A DNA stretch of 64,000 nt from Nocardia africana NBRC 100379 (lineage in GTDB: Bacteria; Actinomycetota; Actinomycetes; Mycobacteriales; Mycobacteriaceae): the NCBI RefSeq assembly GCF_001612635.1, contig NZ_BDAV01000017.1, forward strand, positions 144,026 through 208,025. Reading direction: 5' to 3'. Numbering within the stretch: the first letter of the stretch is position 1; the number at the start of each line of letters is the position of its first letter. Positions 33,485 through 41,805 of the stretch are shown piece after piece. A program made the translations under genes and the position numbers. The notes under the pieces are model-generated. The model was given only the letters and a program-made list of their open reading frames with translations, made no database searches and had not been told where the DNA came from.

Positions 33485-35653
33485 ATGGCGTGGGATGGGT
33501 CCGAACACGACGGTCCGCACGCCGACCTGGCGCACCGATGGGCAGCGGCGCTCGGCGGCGGGGTCCGCGATCACGTCGTACCCATGAGCGTTTCCGAGGC
33601 CCACCAGTTGCTGCTCATCCTCGCCCGGGGGTTGATCGACGCCGCCGACTCCGGCGGCACCGCGCGGGTCGCCGAACTGGGCGGCGATCTGGCTCGCGCT
33701 CATTTCGTCGGCGACGAGGTCCTCGGCCGCACCATGACGGTGCTGGCCACCTACTTCGCCGAACTCGACATCGCCTCCGGACGGACCGCGGAATTGATCG
33801 GCGCCTTCGCCGGCGGTTATGTTCGAGCGTTCCGGGCATGGCTGCTCAGCGAACAGGAAAGTGTGCGCACCGCCGACATCGCGGCGCGCAGTGTGGTGGA
33901 GGAACAGTTGCGCGCCAGTGAGGCCCGATTGCGGGCCGTGTTCTCCCAGGCCGGGATCGGCACGGGGCTGTCGGATATGACCGGCCGGATCATCGAGGTC
34001 AACAACGCGTTCGCCGCCATGCTCGGCTACGAACCGGAACAGATGTACGAACTCGAGGTCACCGACCTCACCCATCCCGACGATCCGCCGGGCATGTGGG
34101 AGCTGTATGCGGGTGTGCTGCGCGGGGATCACGACCACGCGCAGATGGAGAAGGCCTATCGCCATCGCGACGGGCACACCGTGTGGACCAATATCAACGT
34201 CTCGCTGATCCGGGACGACCACGGGCGGCCGCAGTACACGCTGGTGCTGGTCGAGGACATCTCCGAACAGCGCGAACTGCGCGAGCGACTCAGCTACCGG
34301 GCCCATCACGATCCACTCACCGGCCTGGCCAACCGGTCCCGGTTCTTCGACGCGCTCACCGAGGCCTTCGCCGATCCGGATGCGCGAGTGGGCCTCTGCT
34401 ATGTCGACCTCGATCATTTCAAGGCCGTCAACGACACCTTCGGCCACTCCATCGGCGACGAACTGCTCACCCGCGCGGCGGCCCGGCTGTGCGCGTGCGC
34501 GGTCGGGGAGAACAATCTCGTGGCCCGCATGGGCGGCGACGAATTCGTCATCCTGGTGCCCCGCACCCGCCGCCGGCGCGAACTGATCGATCTGGCCCGC
34601 ACGGTGCTCGACGCGTTCACCGTGCCGTTCGACATCGACGGGCACCGGTTGCGGATCGGGGTCAGCATCGGCGTCATCTCGGAACAGGCCGCCGAAACCA
34701 CCACCGAAGAACTGCTGCAGGCCGCCGATTCCACCATGTACTGGGCCAAGACCGACGGCCGCGGCCGGTATGCGGTCTTCGACCCCAGCCGGCGCCGCCG
34801 CGAGCACACTCGCGCCGAACTACTCGCCGATCTCCCGGGCGCACTGGCCCGCGGCGAATTCTTCCTCGACTACCAGCCGATCGTGGATCTCGGCGACCAC
34901 CGGCCGGTCGCGGTGGAGGCCCTGGTGCGCTGGCACCACCCGCAGCTGGGAATTCTGAGCCCGGCACGATTCATCGACCTGGCCGAGGGCGGCGGCCACA
35001 TCATCGCGCTCGGCACGGTGGTGCTGGAACAGGCATGCCGGGAGGGCCGGCGCTGGTGCGACCGCTTCGGTGACAAGGCGCCGGTGGTCAGTGTGAACGT
35101 CTCGGCGGAGGAGGTCGCCGATCCGGCCTGGCTCGAGCGGGTGCAGAAGATCGTCGCCGACACCGGAATCCCCCCGGACCGTCTGCAATTGGAGCTCACC
35201 GAGCGCACTTTCATGCACGCGATCGGACGACCGCTGCAGGCGCTGCACACTCTTGCCGAATCCGGCATTCGCATCGCCATCGACGATTTCGGCACCGGCT
35301 ATTCCAATCTGGCCTATCTGGGCCAGCTTCCGCTGCACGTGGTGAAACTGGCCGGGCCGTTCATCCATCGCATCCGCAATGCCGGCACCGTCGGCCGCAG
35401 CGATCTGCTGATCCTGGAGACGATCATCGATCTCAGCCACGATCTGGGCCTGAGCGTGACCGCGGAATGTGTGGAGACCCGGCATCAGGCCGACCGGCTG
35501 CTCGGACTGCAGTGCGATACCGCTCAGGGCTGGTACTTCCACCACCCGGTGCATGCCGACGTGATCGCGGATCTGCTCGAACGCGAACTCGACGAGCCGG
35601 GCTCGCTGCCGCTCGAGTTGCCCGGCACGCCGCCGAATCCGCACGCCCGCTGA
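33485..35653 (+). CDS. PAS-GGDEF-EAL cyclic-di-GMP turnover protein
   Basis: A 722-residue protein. An all-helical N-terminal domain (~1-140) of unassigned type may be sensory. It is followed by a PAS domain (~145-265: RAVFSQAGIGTGLSDMTGRI), GGDEF (~280-440) and EAL (~455-705). The cyclase signature MGGDEFVIL is intact. The RxxD inhibitory site before it is missing (GENN at that place). EAL features are mostly intact: VEALVRW, ELTER, IDDFGTGYSN and QGWYFHHPV, but the usual LKID reads VKLA, losing the Asp. The protein may both make and break c-di-GMP. It appears leaderless and ends at a 15-bp hairpin. Confidence 0.9.
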   Translation: MAWDGSEHDGPHADLAHRWAAALGGGVRDHVVPMSVSEAHQLLLILARGLIDAADSGGTARVAELGGDLARAHFVGDEVLGRTMTVLATYFAELDIASGRTAELIGAFAGGYVRAFRAWLLSEQESVRTADIAARSVVEEQLRASEARLRAVFSQAGIGTGLSDMTGRIIEVNNAFAAMLGYEPEQMYELEVTDLTHPDDPPGMWELYAGVLRGDHDHAQMEKAYRHRDGHTVWTNINVSLIRDDHGRPQYTLVLVEDISEQRELRERLSYRAHHDPLTGLANRSRFFDALTEAFADPDARVGLCYVDLDHFKAVNDTFGHSIGDELLTRAAARLCACAVGENNLVARMGGDEFVILVPRTRRRRELIDLARTVLDAFTVPFDIDGHRLRIGVSIGVISEQAAETTTEELLQAADSTMYWAKTDGRGRYAVFDPSRRRREHTRAELLADLPGALARGEFFLDYQPIVDLGDHRPVAVEALVRWHHPQLGILSPARFIDLAEGGGHIIALGTVVLEQACREGRRWCDRFGDKAPVVSVNVSAEEVADPAWLERVQKIVADTGIPPDRLQLELTERTFMHAIGRPLQALHTLAESGIRIAIDDFGTGYSNLAYLGQLPLHVVKLAGPFIHRIRNAGTVGRSDLLILETIIDLSHDLGLSVTAECVETRHQADRLLGLQCDTAQGWYFHHPVHADVIADLLERELDEPGSLPLELPGTPPNPHAR

Positions 35654-35666
35654 CCTTTCCGTGCGG

Positions 35667-35708
35667 GCGGGCGGTGCGGTGACCGGCATCGGCCACCGCA
35701 CCGCCCGC
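35667..35708. terminator. Bidirectional hairpin terminator
   Basis: Perfect 15-bp inverted repeat (35667-35681 and 35694-35708, GCGGGCGGTGCGGTG and complement), loop 12 bases, between the convergent GGDEF-EAL and DHA2 MFS genes. Confidence 0.8.
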
Positions 35709-35721
35709 GTTCGCCCCGGAA

Positions 35722-37335
35722 TCAGTACGCCGTACCGCCGGTGGCCGCGCTGCGGCCGTGCTTCATGAACACGACACCGACGAGCGCGACGGCGGCGGAC
35801 ACCGCCACGAAGTAGAAGCCCAGCTCATATCCGCGGTCGGCGAACAACAGCGGAATATCCTTGGTGGCCACATGATTTCCCGCCACCGAGATATCGGCAC
35901 GCACCGGATTGGCATTGAGGAAGGCGGTCGCCACCGCGATGCCGATCGCAGCGCCCATCGACTGCATCACCCCGAGCATGCCCGCGCTGATGCCCTGCTG
36001 CTCGGCCGGGACGCCCTCCACGATGAGATTCGGCGTCGAGGCGTAGTACAGGCCGAAGGCGAGGCCGTACACGGCGCTGATCAGCGCGATCACACTCCAG
36101 CCGTGATCGAGCACCGCATAGGCCAGCCCGCTGAGCACCATCACCACCAGCGCCGACATCAGAGGCAGCCGGGCACCGGAACGGCGGATCCAGAAACCGC
36201 CGATCAGTCCGGCGATCATGCCGAGCACCGCCTGCGCCAACGCCACGTGCACCGCGTATCCGAGCAGCGTCAGGTTGTCGCCGTAGGTGTAGCCCGGATT
36301 CAGGACCACCTGCACAGCTTGCGCCGGCAACATCTGCCCGGTCTGCGCGTGGATCTCGGCGAGGGTGCCCTGGACGATCCCGGCGGTGACATCCGCGGCG
36401 GGCGGAGACTGGGTCATGTACCCCACCGCGTAGCCCTGGTATCCGATCGTGAACGACGCCAGCAGCGAGACGAACAGCACCACGCTCACGCGCGGGTGGA
36501 ACAGCAGCTTCATATCCATGATCGGTTGCCGCACACGCATTTCCACGATCGGGAAGGCGGCGAGCAGCACGAGCCCGACGACCAGCCACGCGAGCGTCGA
36601 CGGCTTCGACCAGCCCCAATCCTGCCCCTTGTCGAGGTAGATCAGCGTCAGCACCGCACCGGCGGCCAGCAGCACGGCACCGATGAAGTCCAGCCGCTGC
36701 GGCGTCCGCAGCCGCGACTCCGGCACGATCAGCGCGACCAGCGGCAGCATGATCACGGTGAAGACGAACAGGAACCAGAAGATCGCCCGCCAGCTGTGAT
36801 GGTCGACGATGTAGCCGCCGATCAGCGGTCCGGCCACGGCCGACACGCCCAGGCCGGTGGAGGCCACGCCCAGCCCGATCGGCACGTATTTGCGCGGCAT
36901 GAGGTCGCGGATCAGGCCGTAGGAGATCACCGCGGTCGCGATCGCGGTGGCCTGCAGACCCCGCCCGAGCAGGAAGAGCATCCAGTTGCTGGTGATCGCG
37001 CACAGCGCGCAGCCGATCAGGAACAGCACCCCGCAGAGCAGGAACATCCGCTTCTTGCCCCAGATGTCGCTCATCTTGCCGATCAGCGGCGAGGCCGCGG
37101 CGCCGATGACGCCGAAGATGATGATCGCCCAGTTGATGTTCGCGCCCTGGTCGGGGAAGGTCGGCGCGATCTGACGCAAGGCCGCCGACACCATGACGAA
37201 TTGCATGGGGGCGACCTCGGTGAACAACACGATCACCGCGAGCACGGTGAAAATGCGCAGTGGGGACGCGCCGTTGAGGCGGCCGGTGGTATCGACCGGC
37301 TCCGACGGTGACGTCGCTTCGAGGGAGGTGGACAT
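35722..37335 (-). CDS. DHA2-family (EmrB/QacA-like) MFS drug exporter
   Basis: A 537-residue, probably 14-helix proton-coupled exporter. Motif A appears as GKMSDIWGKKRMFLL after TM2, and motif C-type sequence as GVASTGLGVSAVAGPLIGGY. A long external loop around residues 300-350 (containing TQSPPAADVTAG) is larger than usual. ATG 37335 is preferred because GGAGGG lies just upstream; the in-frame ATG 37362 would add nine residues. A dyad, GTGACA (37348-37353) and TGTCAC (37377-37382), lies in the upstream region and may be an operator. The substrate is unknown. No regulator gene is adjacent. Confidence 0.85.
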   Translation of the reverse strand: MSTSLEATSPSEPVDTTGRLNGASPLRIFTVLAVIVLFTEVAPMQFVMVSAALRQIAPTFPDQGANINWAIIIFGVIGAAASPLIGKMSDIWGKKRMFLLCGVLFLIGCALCAITSNWMLFLLGRGLQATAIATAVISYGLIRDLMPRKYVPIGLGVASTGLGVSAVAGPLIGGYIVDHHSWRAIFWFLFVFTVIMLPLVALIVPESRLRTPQRLDFIGAVLLAAGAVLTLIYLDKGQDWGWSKPSTLAWLVVGLVLLAAFPIVEMRVRQPIMDMKLLFHPRVSVVLFVSLLASFTIGYQGYAVGYMTQSPPAADVTAGIVQGTLAEIHAQTGQMLPAQAVQVVLNPGYTYGDNLTLLGYAVHVALAQAVLGMIAGLIGGFWIRRSGARLPLMSALVVMVLSGLAYAVLDHGWSVIALISAVYGLAFGLYYASTPNLIVEGVPAEQQGISAGMLGVMQSMGAAIGIAVATAFLNANPVRADISVAGNHVATKDIPLLFADRGYELGFYFVAVSAAVALVGVVFMKHGRSAATGGTAY

Positions 37336-37688
37336 ATGCCCTCCGGAGTGACAGGTGAACAAGATGGCGTGAACCGTGTCACATTCCGGGTGGTCCGAAT
37401 ATCACCGAACCCGCTCAGTGGGACCGAACTCGCGCATCTCGACGCCCTACGACACCGCGGCAGTGCACAATGCTGGGATGCTCGATGTGTACTACGGCTT
37501 GTTCCTGCTCCTTCTCGAAGGAGAGCGGCTGAGCCACGTTCTCGGAGTTTCGCCCGCCTCCGGAAATCCTTGAGCATGAGAGCGATTCACTACCCTCCGA
37601 CCGGCGTGGCCGACTCACCCCGTAGGCCGGTAACCAGCCGGAACACCGAGGGCGATCATCGGCACATCGATCTCGCCACACGCCATGC

Positions 37689-37835
37689 GTGCCGGGACGC
37701 CGCCTGATCACCGTGGCGGGCGTGGCATTCCAGGACGCGCCGCACCCGATCCTGCCGCACGTGTCCGCGGCGTTGAAGAGCCGGGACCTGTCCTTCGCCG
37801 AAAGGGACGAATCCGCATCGCATTTCGCCGCCTAG
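37689..37835 (+). pseudogene. Possible small ORF or gene remnant
   Basis: A 48-codon frame from GTG 37689 to TAG 37835 has strongly coding-like third-position GC and a plausible sequence (ITVAGVAFQDAPHPILPHVS, then LKSRDLSFAERDESASHFAA). It has no clear ribosome site and matches nothing I recognise. It could be the tail of a decayed gene. The rest of 37336-37849 shows nothing coding. Confidence 0.2.
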
Positions 37836-37849
37836 GCGATCGTGGTGCG

Positions 37850-38185
37850 CTAGGTGGTCGCGAGCAGCTCGTCGAGCAGCGACCGGGTGTGGACGAGCCG
37901 GTCGATATCACCGGTGATCCGGCGACGCTCCACCTCCAATCGTTCGCGGCAGCCGTCCAGCAGCAGGGAATCGCCGGACAGGCACGAGAGGATCTCGCCG
38001 ATGAGGTCCAAATGCAGACCGGCGGCGAGCAGGGTGCGGATGTGTCCCACCGTGCGGATGTCGGAGTCGCCGAAGACGCGGTAGCCGGTGGCGGTTCGCT
38101 CGGGCTTCAGCACACCCCGTTCCTCGTAGTAGCGCAGTGCGCGCACACTCACCCCGGTTCGCTCCGCCAACTCTCCGATCTTCAC
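37850..38185 (-). CDS. MerR-family regulator
   Basis: A 111-residue MerR regulator. The N-terminal HTH reads VKIGELAERTGVSVRALRYY, followed by the wing EERGVLKPERTATGYRVFGDSD and a long dimerisation helix. There is no effector domain beyond ~45 residues, and no Cys pair for metals in the usual place, so a drug-type ligand or stress signal is more likely. GTG 38185 is chosen: the longer frame from GTG 38221 would begin inside the operator palindrome. It is divergent from the MFS gene at 38249 and very probably controls it through the site at 38211-38242. Confidence 0.88.
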   Translation of the reverse strand: MKIGELAERTGVSVRALRYYEERGVLKPERTATGYRVFGDSDIRTVGHIRTLLAAGLHLDLIGEILSCLSGDSLLLDGCRERLEVERRRITGDIDRLVHTRSLLDELLATT

Positions 38186-38210
38186 CTGGCGCTCCGTTCG
38201 CTGTTCGGGC

Positions 38211-38242
38211 TTGACTCTCACGTGGACGTGAGAGTTTAGCGT
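38211..38242 (+). promoter_or_regulatory. MerR-type promoter with 20-bp spacer and perfect operator palindrome
   Basis: -35 TTGACT (38211-38216) and -10 TAGCGT (38237-38242) are 20 bp apart, the stretched spacing characteristic of MerR-activated promoters. A perfect palindrome fills the spacer: ACTCTCACGT (38214-38223), GG, ACGTGAGAGT (38226-38235). The -10 ends six bases before the MFS ATG at 38249, so that mRNA is probably leaderless. Confidence 0.75.
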
Positions 38243-38248
38243 CCCAGC

Positions 38249-39412
38249 ATGCTCCGACTCGTGGTCCTCATCTTCTGCGTATTCAGCGTCACCACCGGCG
38301 AATTCGTCGTCGCCGGAATCCTGCCCGAGGTCGCCGCCGATCTCGGGGTCACCGTCGGCGCCGCCGGTCTGCTGGTCACCGCGTACGCCGTCGGCATGAT
38401 CATCGGCGGGCCGCTACTCACCGCCGTGACGGCCGGAATCGACCGGAAACGGCTGATGGTGGCCCTGCTGGCCGTCGCGGTCGTCGGCAATGCCGTCTCC
38501 GCTCTCGCACCCGACTTCCGGCTGCTGCTGGTGGCCCGGTTGCTCACCGCACTGGTGACATCGACGTTCTTCGCCCAGGCGGTCGTGACAGCGGTCCGGT
38601 CCGCGGCCCCCGAACGCGCCGGAACCATGGTGGCCCGCTTGGCATTCGGCATGAATCTGGCGATGATCCTCGGCGCCCCGATCGGCACCCGAATCGGTAG
38701 TCAGTGGGGCTGGCGAGCGACGTTCGCCACGATCGCGGTCGCATGCCTGACCGGCCTCGTCTCGATCGCCCGGACGTTCACCACCGCGACCGATGCGACC
38801 CGCACCTCGGCCGTCGCGGAGTTGCGGGTCCTGCGGCGGGGACCGGTGCTGGTGGCGCTCGCGATCACCGCGGTCGGCAACGTCGGAGCGCTGATGGTGT
38901 TCAGCTACCTGGCCCCGCTGCTCACCGATCTGGGCGGGCATCCGGCGGGCCGTCTGCCACTGCTGCTGCTCGCCTACGGTGTCGGCGCGACGATCGGCAA
39001 TCTCGTCGGCGGCACGCTCTACGACCGCAACCCGCGGTTCGCTCAGCCCGCACTGCTCGGGCTGCTGGCCGTGACCTTCGTGGGGGCGTGGTTCGTCGCG
39101 TCCGTCACCGCGCTCACCGTGGTCGCGGTCGTCGCGATCGGTCTGCTCGGCTTCGCCGTCATCCCCGGTATGCAGGCGCGCGTGATGACAACCGCCGCCG
39201 CGGCGCCCACCCTGGCCATGGCCGTCAACGCCTCCGGCTACCAGCTCGCCGCGGCCGCCGCCGGCCTCGTCGGTGGCCTGATCGCCGACTCGTCCGCAGG
39301 CCCCCGCCCCCTCTATCCGGTCGCCGCCGGCCTCACCGCCTGCGGCCTGCTCATGACCGTCACCGCCACCAGGACGTCCCACCCCGAAGACGCGGACGCA
39401 ATGGCACAGTGA
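38249..39412 (+). CDS. MFS drug exporter (Cml/DHA1-like) under MerR control
   Basis: A 387-residue, 12-helix exporter. The N-terminus, VFSVTTGEFVVAGILPEVA, is typical of the AraJ/Cml chloramphenicol-type DHA1 group; the loop 2-3 region reads AVTAGIDRKRLM and TM5 carries ILGAPIGTRIGSQWGWRATF (motif C-like). It would expel a drug or metabolite across the cytoplasmic membrane. It is the target of the divergent MerR regulator: the promoter has the stretched 20-bp spacer with a perfect dyad. The ATG is at or near the transcript's first base. The 13-bp hairpin 39429-39475 follows. Confidence 0.85.
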   Translation: MLRLVVLIFCVFSVTTGEFVVAGILPEVAADLGVTVGAAGLLVTAYAVGMIIGGPLLTAVTAGIDRKRLMVALLAVAVVGNAVSALAPDFRLLLVARLLTALVTSTFFAQAVVTAVRSAAPERAGTMVARLAFGMNLAMILGAPIGTRIGSQWGWRATFATIAVACLTGLVSIARTFTTATDATRTSAVAELRVLRRGPVLVALAITAVGNVGALMVFSYLAPLLTDLGGHPAGRLPLLLLAYGVGATIGNLVGGTLYDRNPRFAQPALLGLLAVTFVGAWFVASVTALTVVAVVAIGLLGFAVIPGMQARVMTTAAAAPTLAMAVNASGYQLAAAAAGLVGGLIADSSAGPRPLYPVAAGLTACGLLMTVTATRTSHPEDADAMAQ

Positions 39413-39428
39413 TCTCGACGCCCCGACA

Positions 39429-39475
39429 GGTGACCCGTCGGTGTCGTCGCGCACGCGACGCCCCGACGGGTCACC
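39429..39475. terminator. Bidirectional hairpin terminator
   Basis: Perfect 13-bp stem GGTGACCCGTCGG (39429-39441) with CCGACGGGTCACC (39463-39475), plus an inner CGCG-containing stem, followed by CTTTCCC. It lies between the convergent MFS and mycolyltransferase genes. Confidence 0.85.
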
Positions 39476-39527
39476 CTTTCCCGCACCGAGCCGGCTTGAA
39501 CAGCGCAGGGCTGCGTTCGAATCCGTG

Positions 39528-40589
39528 TCAGCCGATGTTCGCCGACAGGTCCGGAGCCATCCGGTACACCTCGTCACGCCAGTTGTTCCAGGCGTGGATG
39601 CCCGCGGCCGGGAAGTCGTAGGCGATGTTCTGTGCGCCCAGGGACGCCATCCGCACCTGGAACGCGCGGGTGTTCACCAGCGCCAATGCCTCGAGCCCCA
39701 TGCCGTTGACGGTGCCCATATTCGGTCCGTCGGTGGCGGTGGGAATTCCGCTGCCGGCCGAGATCCACAGCCGCGTGTTGTTCTGAATCAGTCTGGGCGC
39801 GAACACGAACGGGTCCATCCGCAACCACTGCGGACCCCACGGCGGAGCCATCGCATCGACGTTGTAACCGCCGGCATCGAGCATCGCGACGCGGATCGCC
39901 TCGCGCATACCCGGCGCCGACATGTTGAGGTAACCGGAGAAGGATCCGGCGAAGCTGAACTGGTCGGGATGGTAGGCGGCCAGGGTCAGCGCGGCACTGC
40001 CGCCCATCGACAGTCCGAAGACGCCGTTGCGGTCGGCCCGGAATCCCAGCCGGTCACGCAGCGCGCCGCGCAGATTCTGCGTCAGGAAGGTCTCCCACTT
40101 GTAGGTGTAGGACTTACCCGGCCCGGCCGAAAAGGCTTGCAGTGCACCGGATCCCGACGTCGATCCGGACGAGGAGCCCGACCCGGGCGCGACACCGAGG
40201 AAGCTCGACGGCGCATTCCAGTCGGCGTAGAAGCTGGACTGTCCGCCGACTGGCATCACCACGTTGATATTCCACGAGGTCAGCAGGCGCGCGATATCGG
40301 TTTCGATCTCCCAGCCGTTGAGGTCCTCGCGGGCGCGCATGCCGTCGAGGGCGTAGACGACGCGGTCGGTATTGCCGTCGGCGGCGCGGAAGACGCGCGA
40401 TTTGATCGGCCCCATACTCGAGTCGACCCAGAAGTCGAAGCCGGAGGGATCGAAGGCGGCCGCGGCCCGCGGGAGCTGGCCCGACACCGCGGCGGTCAGC
40501 GGCACGAACAGCGCCAGGGCCAAGGCGAGCAGGCTCCGCCCGAGCGTCGCACCGGAGCGGCCGGATCTCTGCCGTCGCAATCTTCGCAT
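39528..40589 (-). CDS. Ag85-type mycolyltransferase / esterase
   Basis: A 353-residue exported alpha/beta-hydrolase of the antigen 85 family, which moves mycolic acids onto trehalose and arabinogalactan in the cell wall. A signal peptide (residues ~18-45) is followed by PIKSRVFRAADGNTDRVVYA and LDGMRAREDLNGWEIET, both typical. The nucleophile elbow is GLSMGGSAAL and the catalytic His lies in GIHAWNNWRDE; YKWETFLTQNL is a further family mark. An extra Gly/Ser-rich insertion of about 25 residues (GSGSSSGSTSGSGAL) sits before YKWETF, where mycobacterial enzymes have a short loop. Presence of this gene supports a mycolate-producing host. Confidence 0.9.
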   Translation of the reverse strand: MRRLRRQRSGRSGATLGRSLLALALALFVPLTAAVSGQLPRAAAAFDPSGFDFWVDSSMGPIKSRVFRAADGNTDRVVYALDGMRAREDLNGWEIETDIARLLTSWNINVVMPVGGQSSFYADWNAPSSFLGVAPGSGSSSGSTSGSGALQAFSAGPGKSYTYKWETFLTQNLRGALRDRLGFRADRNGVFGLSMGGSAALTLAAYHPDQFSFAGSFSGYLNMSAPGMREAIRVAMLDAGGYNVDAMAPPWGPQWLRMDPFVFAPRLIQNNTRLWISAGSGIPTATDGPNMGTVNGMGLEALALVNTRAFQVRMASLGAQNIAYDFPAAGIHAWNNWRDEVYRMAPDLSANIG

Positions 40590-40803
40590 GTGTAAACAGC
40601 ACCTTTCGTGATCGAACGCCGCGAGCCGTGCCCCCGCCGGGCCGCGACGGTGCCCAGTGCCGCCGCCCCGACCCCCGCCCTCGCCGGGGTCCGCCGCACT
40701 GCGCGTGTCACGCCCGTATCGACCACCCGTTCGGCGCCGTTACTGAAATGTGATGTTTATTTCCGACCGACCGGTTTCGCATAACAGACATACCTGCCGA
40801 CCG

Positions 40804-40895
40804 GTTGCCCGACGGTCCCGTTGCCCCACGGTCCCGTTGCCCTGCGGTCCCCTTGTCCTGCGGTTCCGGTGTCCGGTGTCCGGTGTCCGGTATCC
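40804..40895. repeat. Nested tandem repeats (16-bp x4, then 7-bp x4)
   Basis: Four 16-bp units (GTTGCCCGACGGTCCC and variants) at 40804-40867 run directly into three GGTGTCC heptamers and one GGTATCC (40868-40895). They lie in the ~1.2-kb gap between the mycolyltransferase and der, apart from the small ORF at 41339. I see no gene in 40600-41338. Confidence 0.75.
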
Positions 40896-41338
40896 GGATC
40901 GTCCAGCAAGATGGGCGCGCGCGACCTATGCGGCGCGCCGCCCAACAGACCGAGGCCCCGGCCTGGCAGGTAACGCAGCGTCCGCACATCGAGGTTCCGG
41001 AACTTGATCATCGCCTTGCCGCCCGGGGTGTATCAGACACCAGCCCCTCGGCGAACTGACCACAGGCGTCGACCATCGAAGGCATCCAGTCCTAAGTCGC
41101 GCGCGAACGCCGGGGATCGCCAAGACCTGCGTACAGTTCGGCCGCCGGCACATGGCGTCGACTAGCGACAGATCCGCCCCTCCCCGGCAGCGGCGACCGC
41201 ATAATCGGCGCCGCCGACCACGCGACTCAACCCGACGCCCCCGTCCGCATCGGAACCTGGGCCATCGCGTCGAAGTAGGAGTCCGGCGCGGGCAGATGCT
41301 CGAGCAACGTCAGCACCTCCCAGCCCCACCGGCAAGGT

Positions 41339-41419
41339 CTACTTGTCCGGGAACCCGGCAGAGAATCCGGCGGCGATGAGTGCGGCGGCGATGACCGACA
41401 GGACGGCGATGCTCCACAT
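41339..41419 (-). CDS. 26-residue single-helix membrane peptide
   Basis: ATG at 41419 with AGAGG five bases upstream opens a 26-codon frame: MWSIAVLSVIAAALIAAGFS then AGFPDK. It is one hydrophobic helix with a short polar C-terminus. Codon use is typical of the genome. Small single-helix proteins of this form are common in actinomycetes, with roles such as modulating membrane complexes; none can be assigned here. The ribosome site and clean start-stop make it more likely real than chance. The remaining 41420-41767 shows only small hairpins. Confidence 0.5.
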   Translation of the reverse strand: MWSIAVLSVIAAALIAAGFSAGFPDK

Positions 41420-41767
41420 GGCAAACCTCTTCGATTGTGGGCCAGGCGGATTGACCGTAGCGTGATGCGGTTCACATCGCGACCGAAACGAGAGTATTCC
41501 TCCACGGCGACACGCCCTCCCCGAATGTGCCCCGGCCGCAACGCGATCCCCCTTCGGATAGGAAACAAGAAGGCCGCACCGTAGCGGCCGGCTCGGTCGC
41601 TGCCCTTTTGCCGAGGTCGGGTGTTTCTCCCTTCAAGTCGGGCTCGCCCGACATGCGGCACATACATGTTTCAATGCGCATATGGCCGTGAGGCAATGAA
41701 CTGCGGCTGTCGATCGGCCGGGCAGAAGTCCAGACCGGAAATCGAGGCCGGGAGCCGGCGAGGACGT

Positions 41768-41798
41768 CCGGTGCGGACGGAATATCCGTCCGCACCGG
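41768..41798 (-). terminator. Hairpin terminator of the parA-der operon
   Basis: Perfect 13-bp stem CCGGTGCGGACGG (41768-41780) and CCGTCCGCACCGG (41786-41798), five-base loop, eight bases beyond the der stop. Confidence 0.85.
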
Positions 41799-41805
41799 CA
41801 CTTCC

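Noticed and set aside
39490..39535. tRNA-like GTTCGAATCC sequence
   Set aside because: The flanks do not pair as a T-arm and no acceptor or anticodon stem can be formed upstream.
40804..40895. Possible CRISPR array
   Set aside because: Repeat units are 16 and 7 bp, directly abutting, with no spacers and no cas genes.
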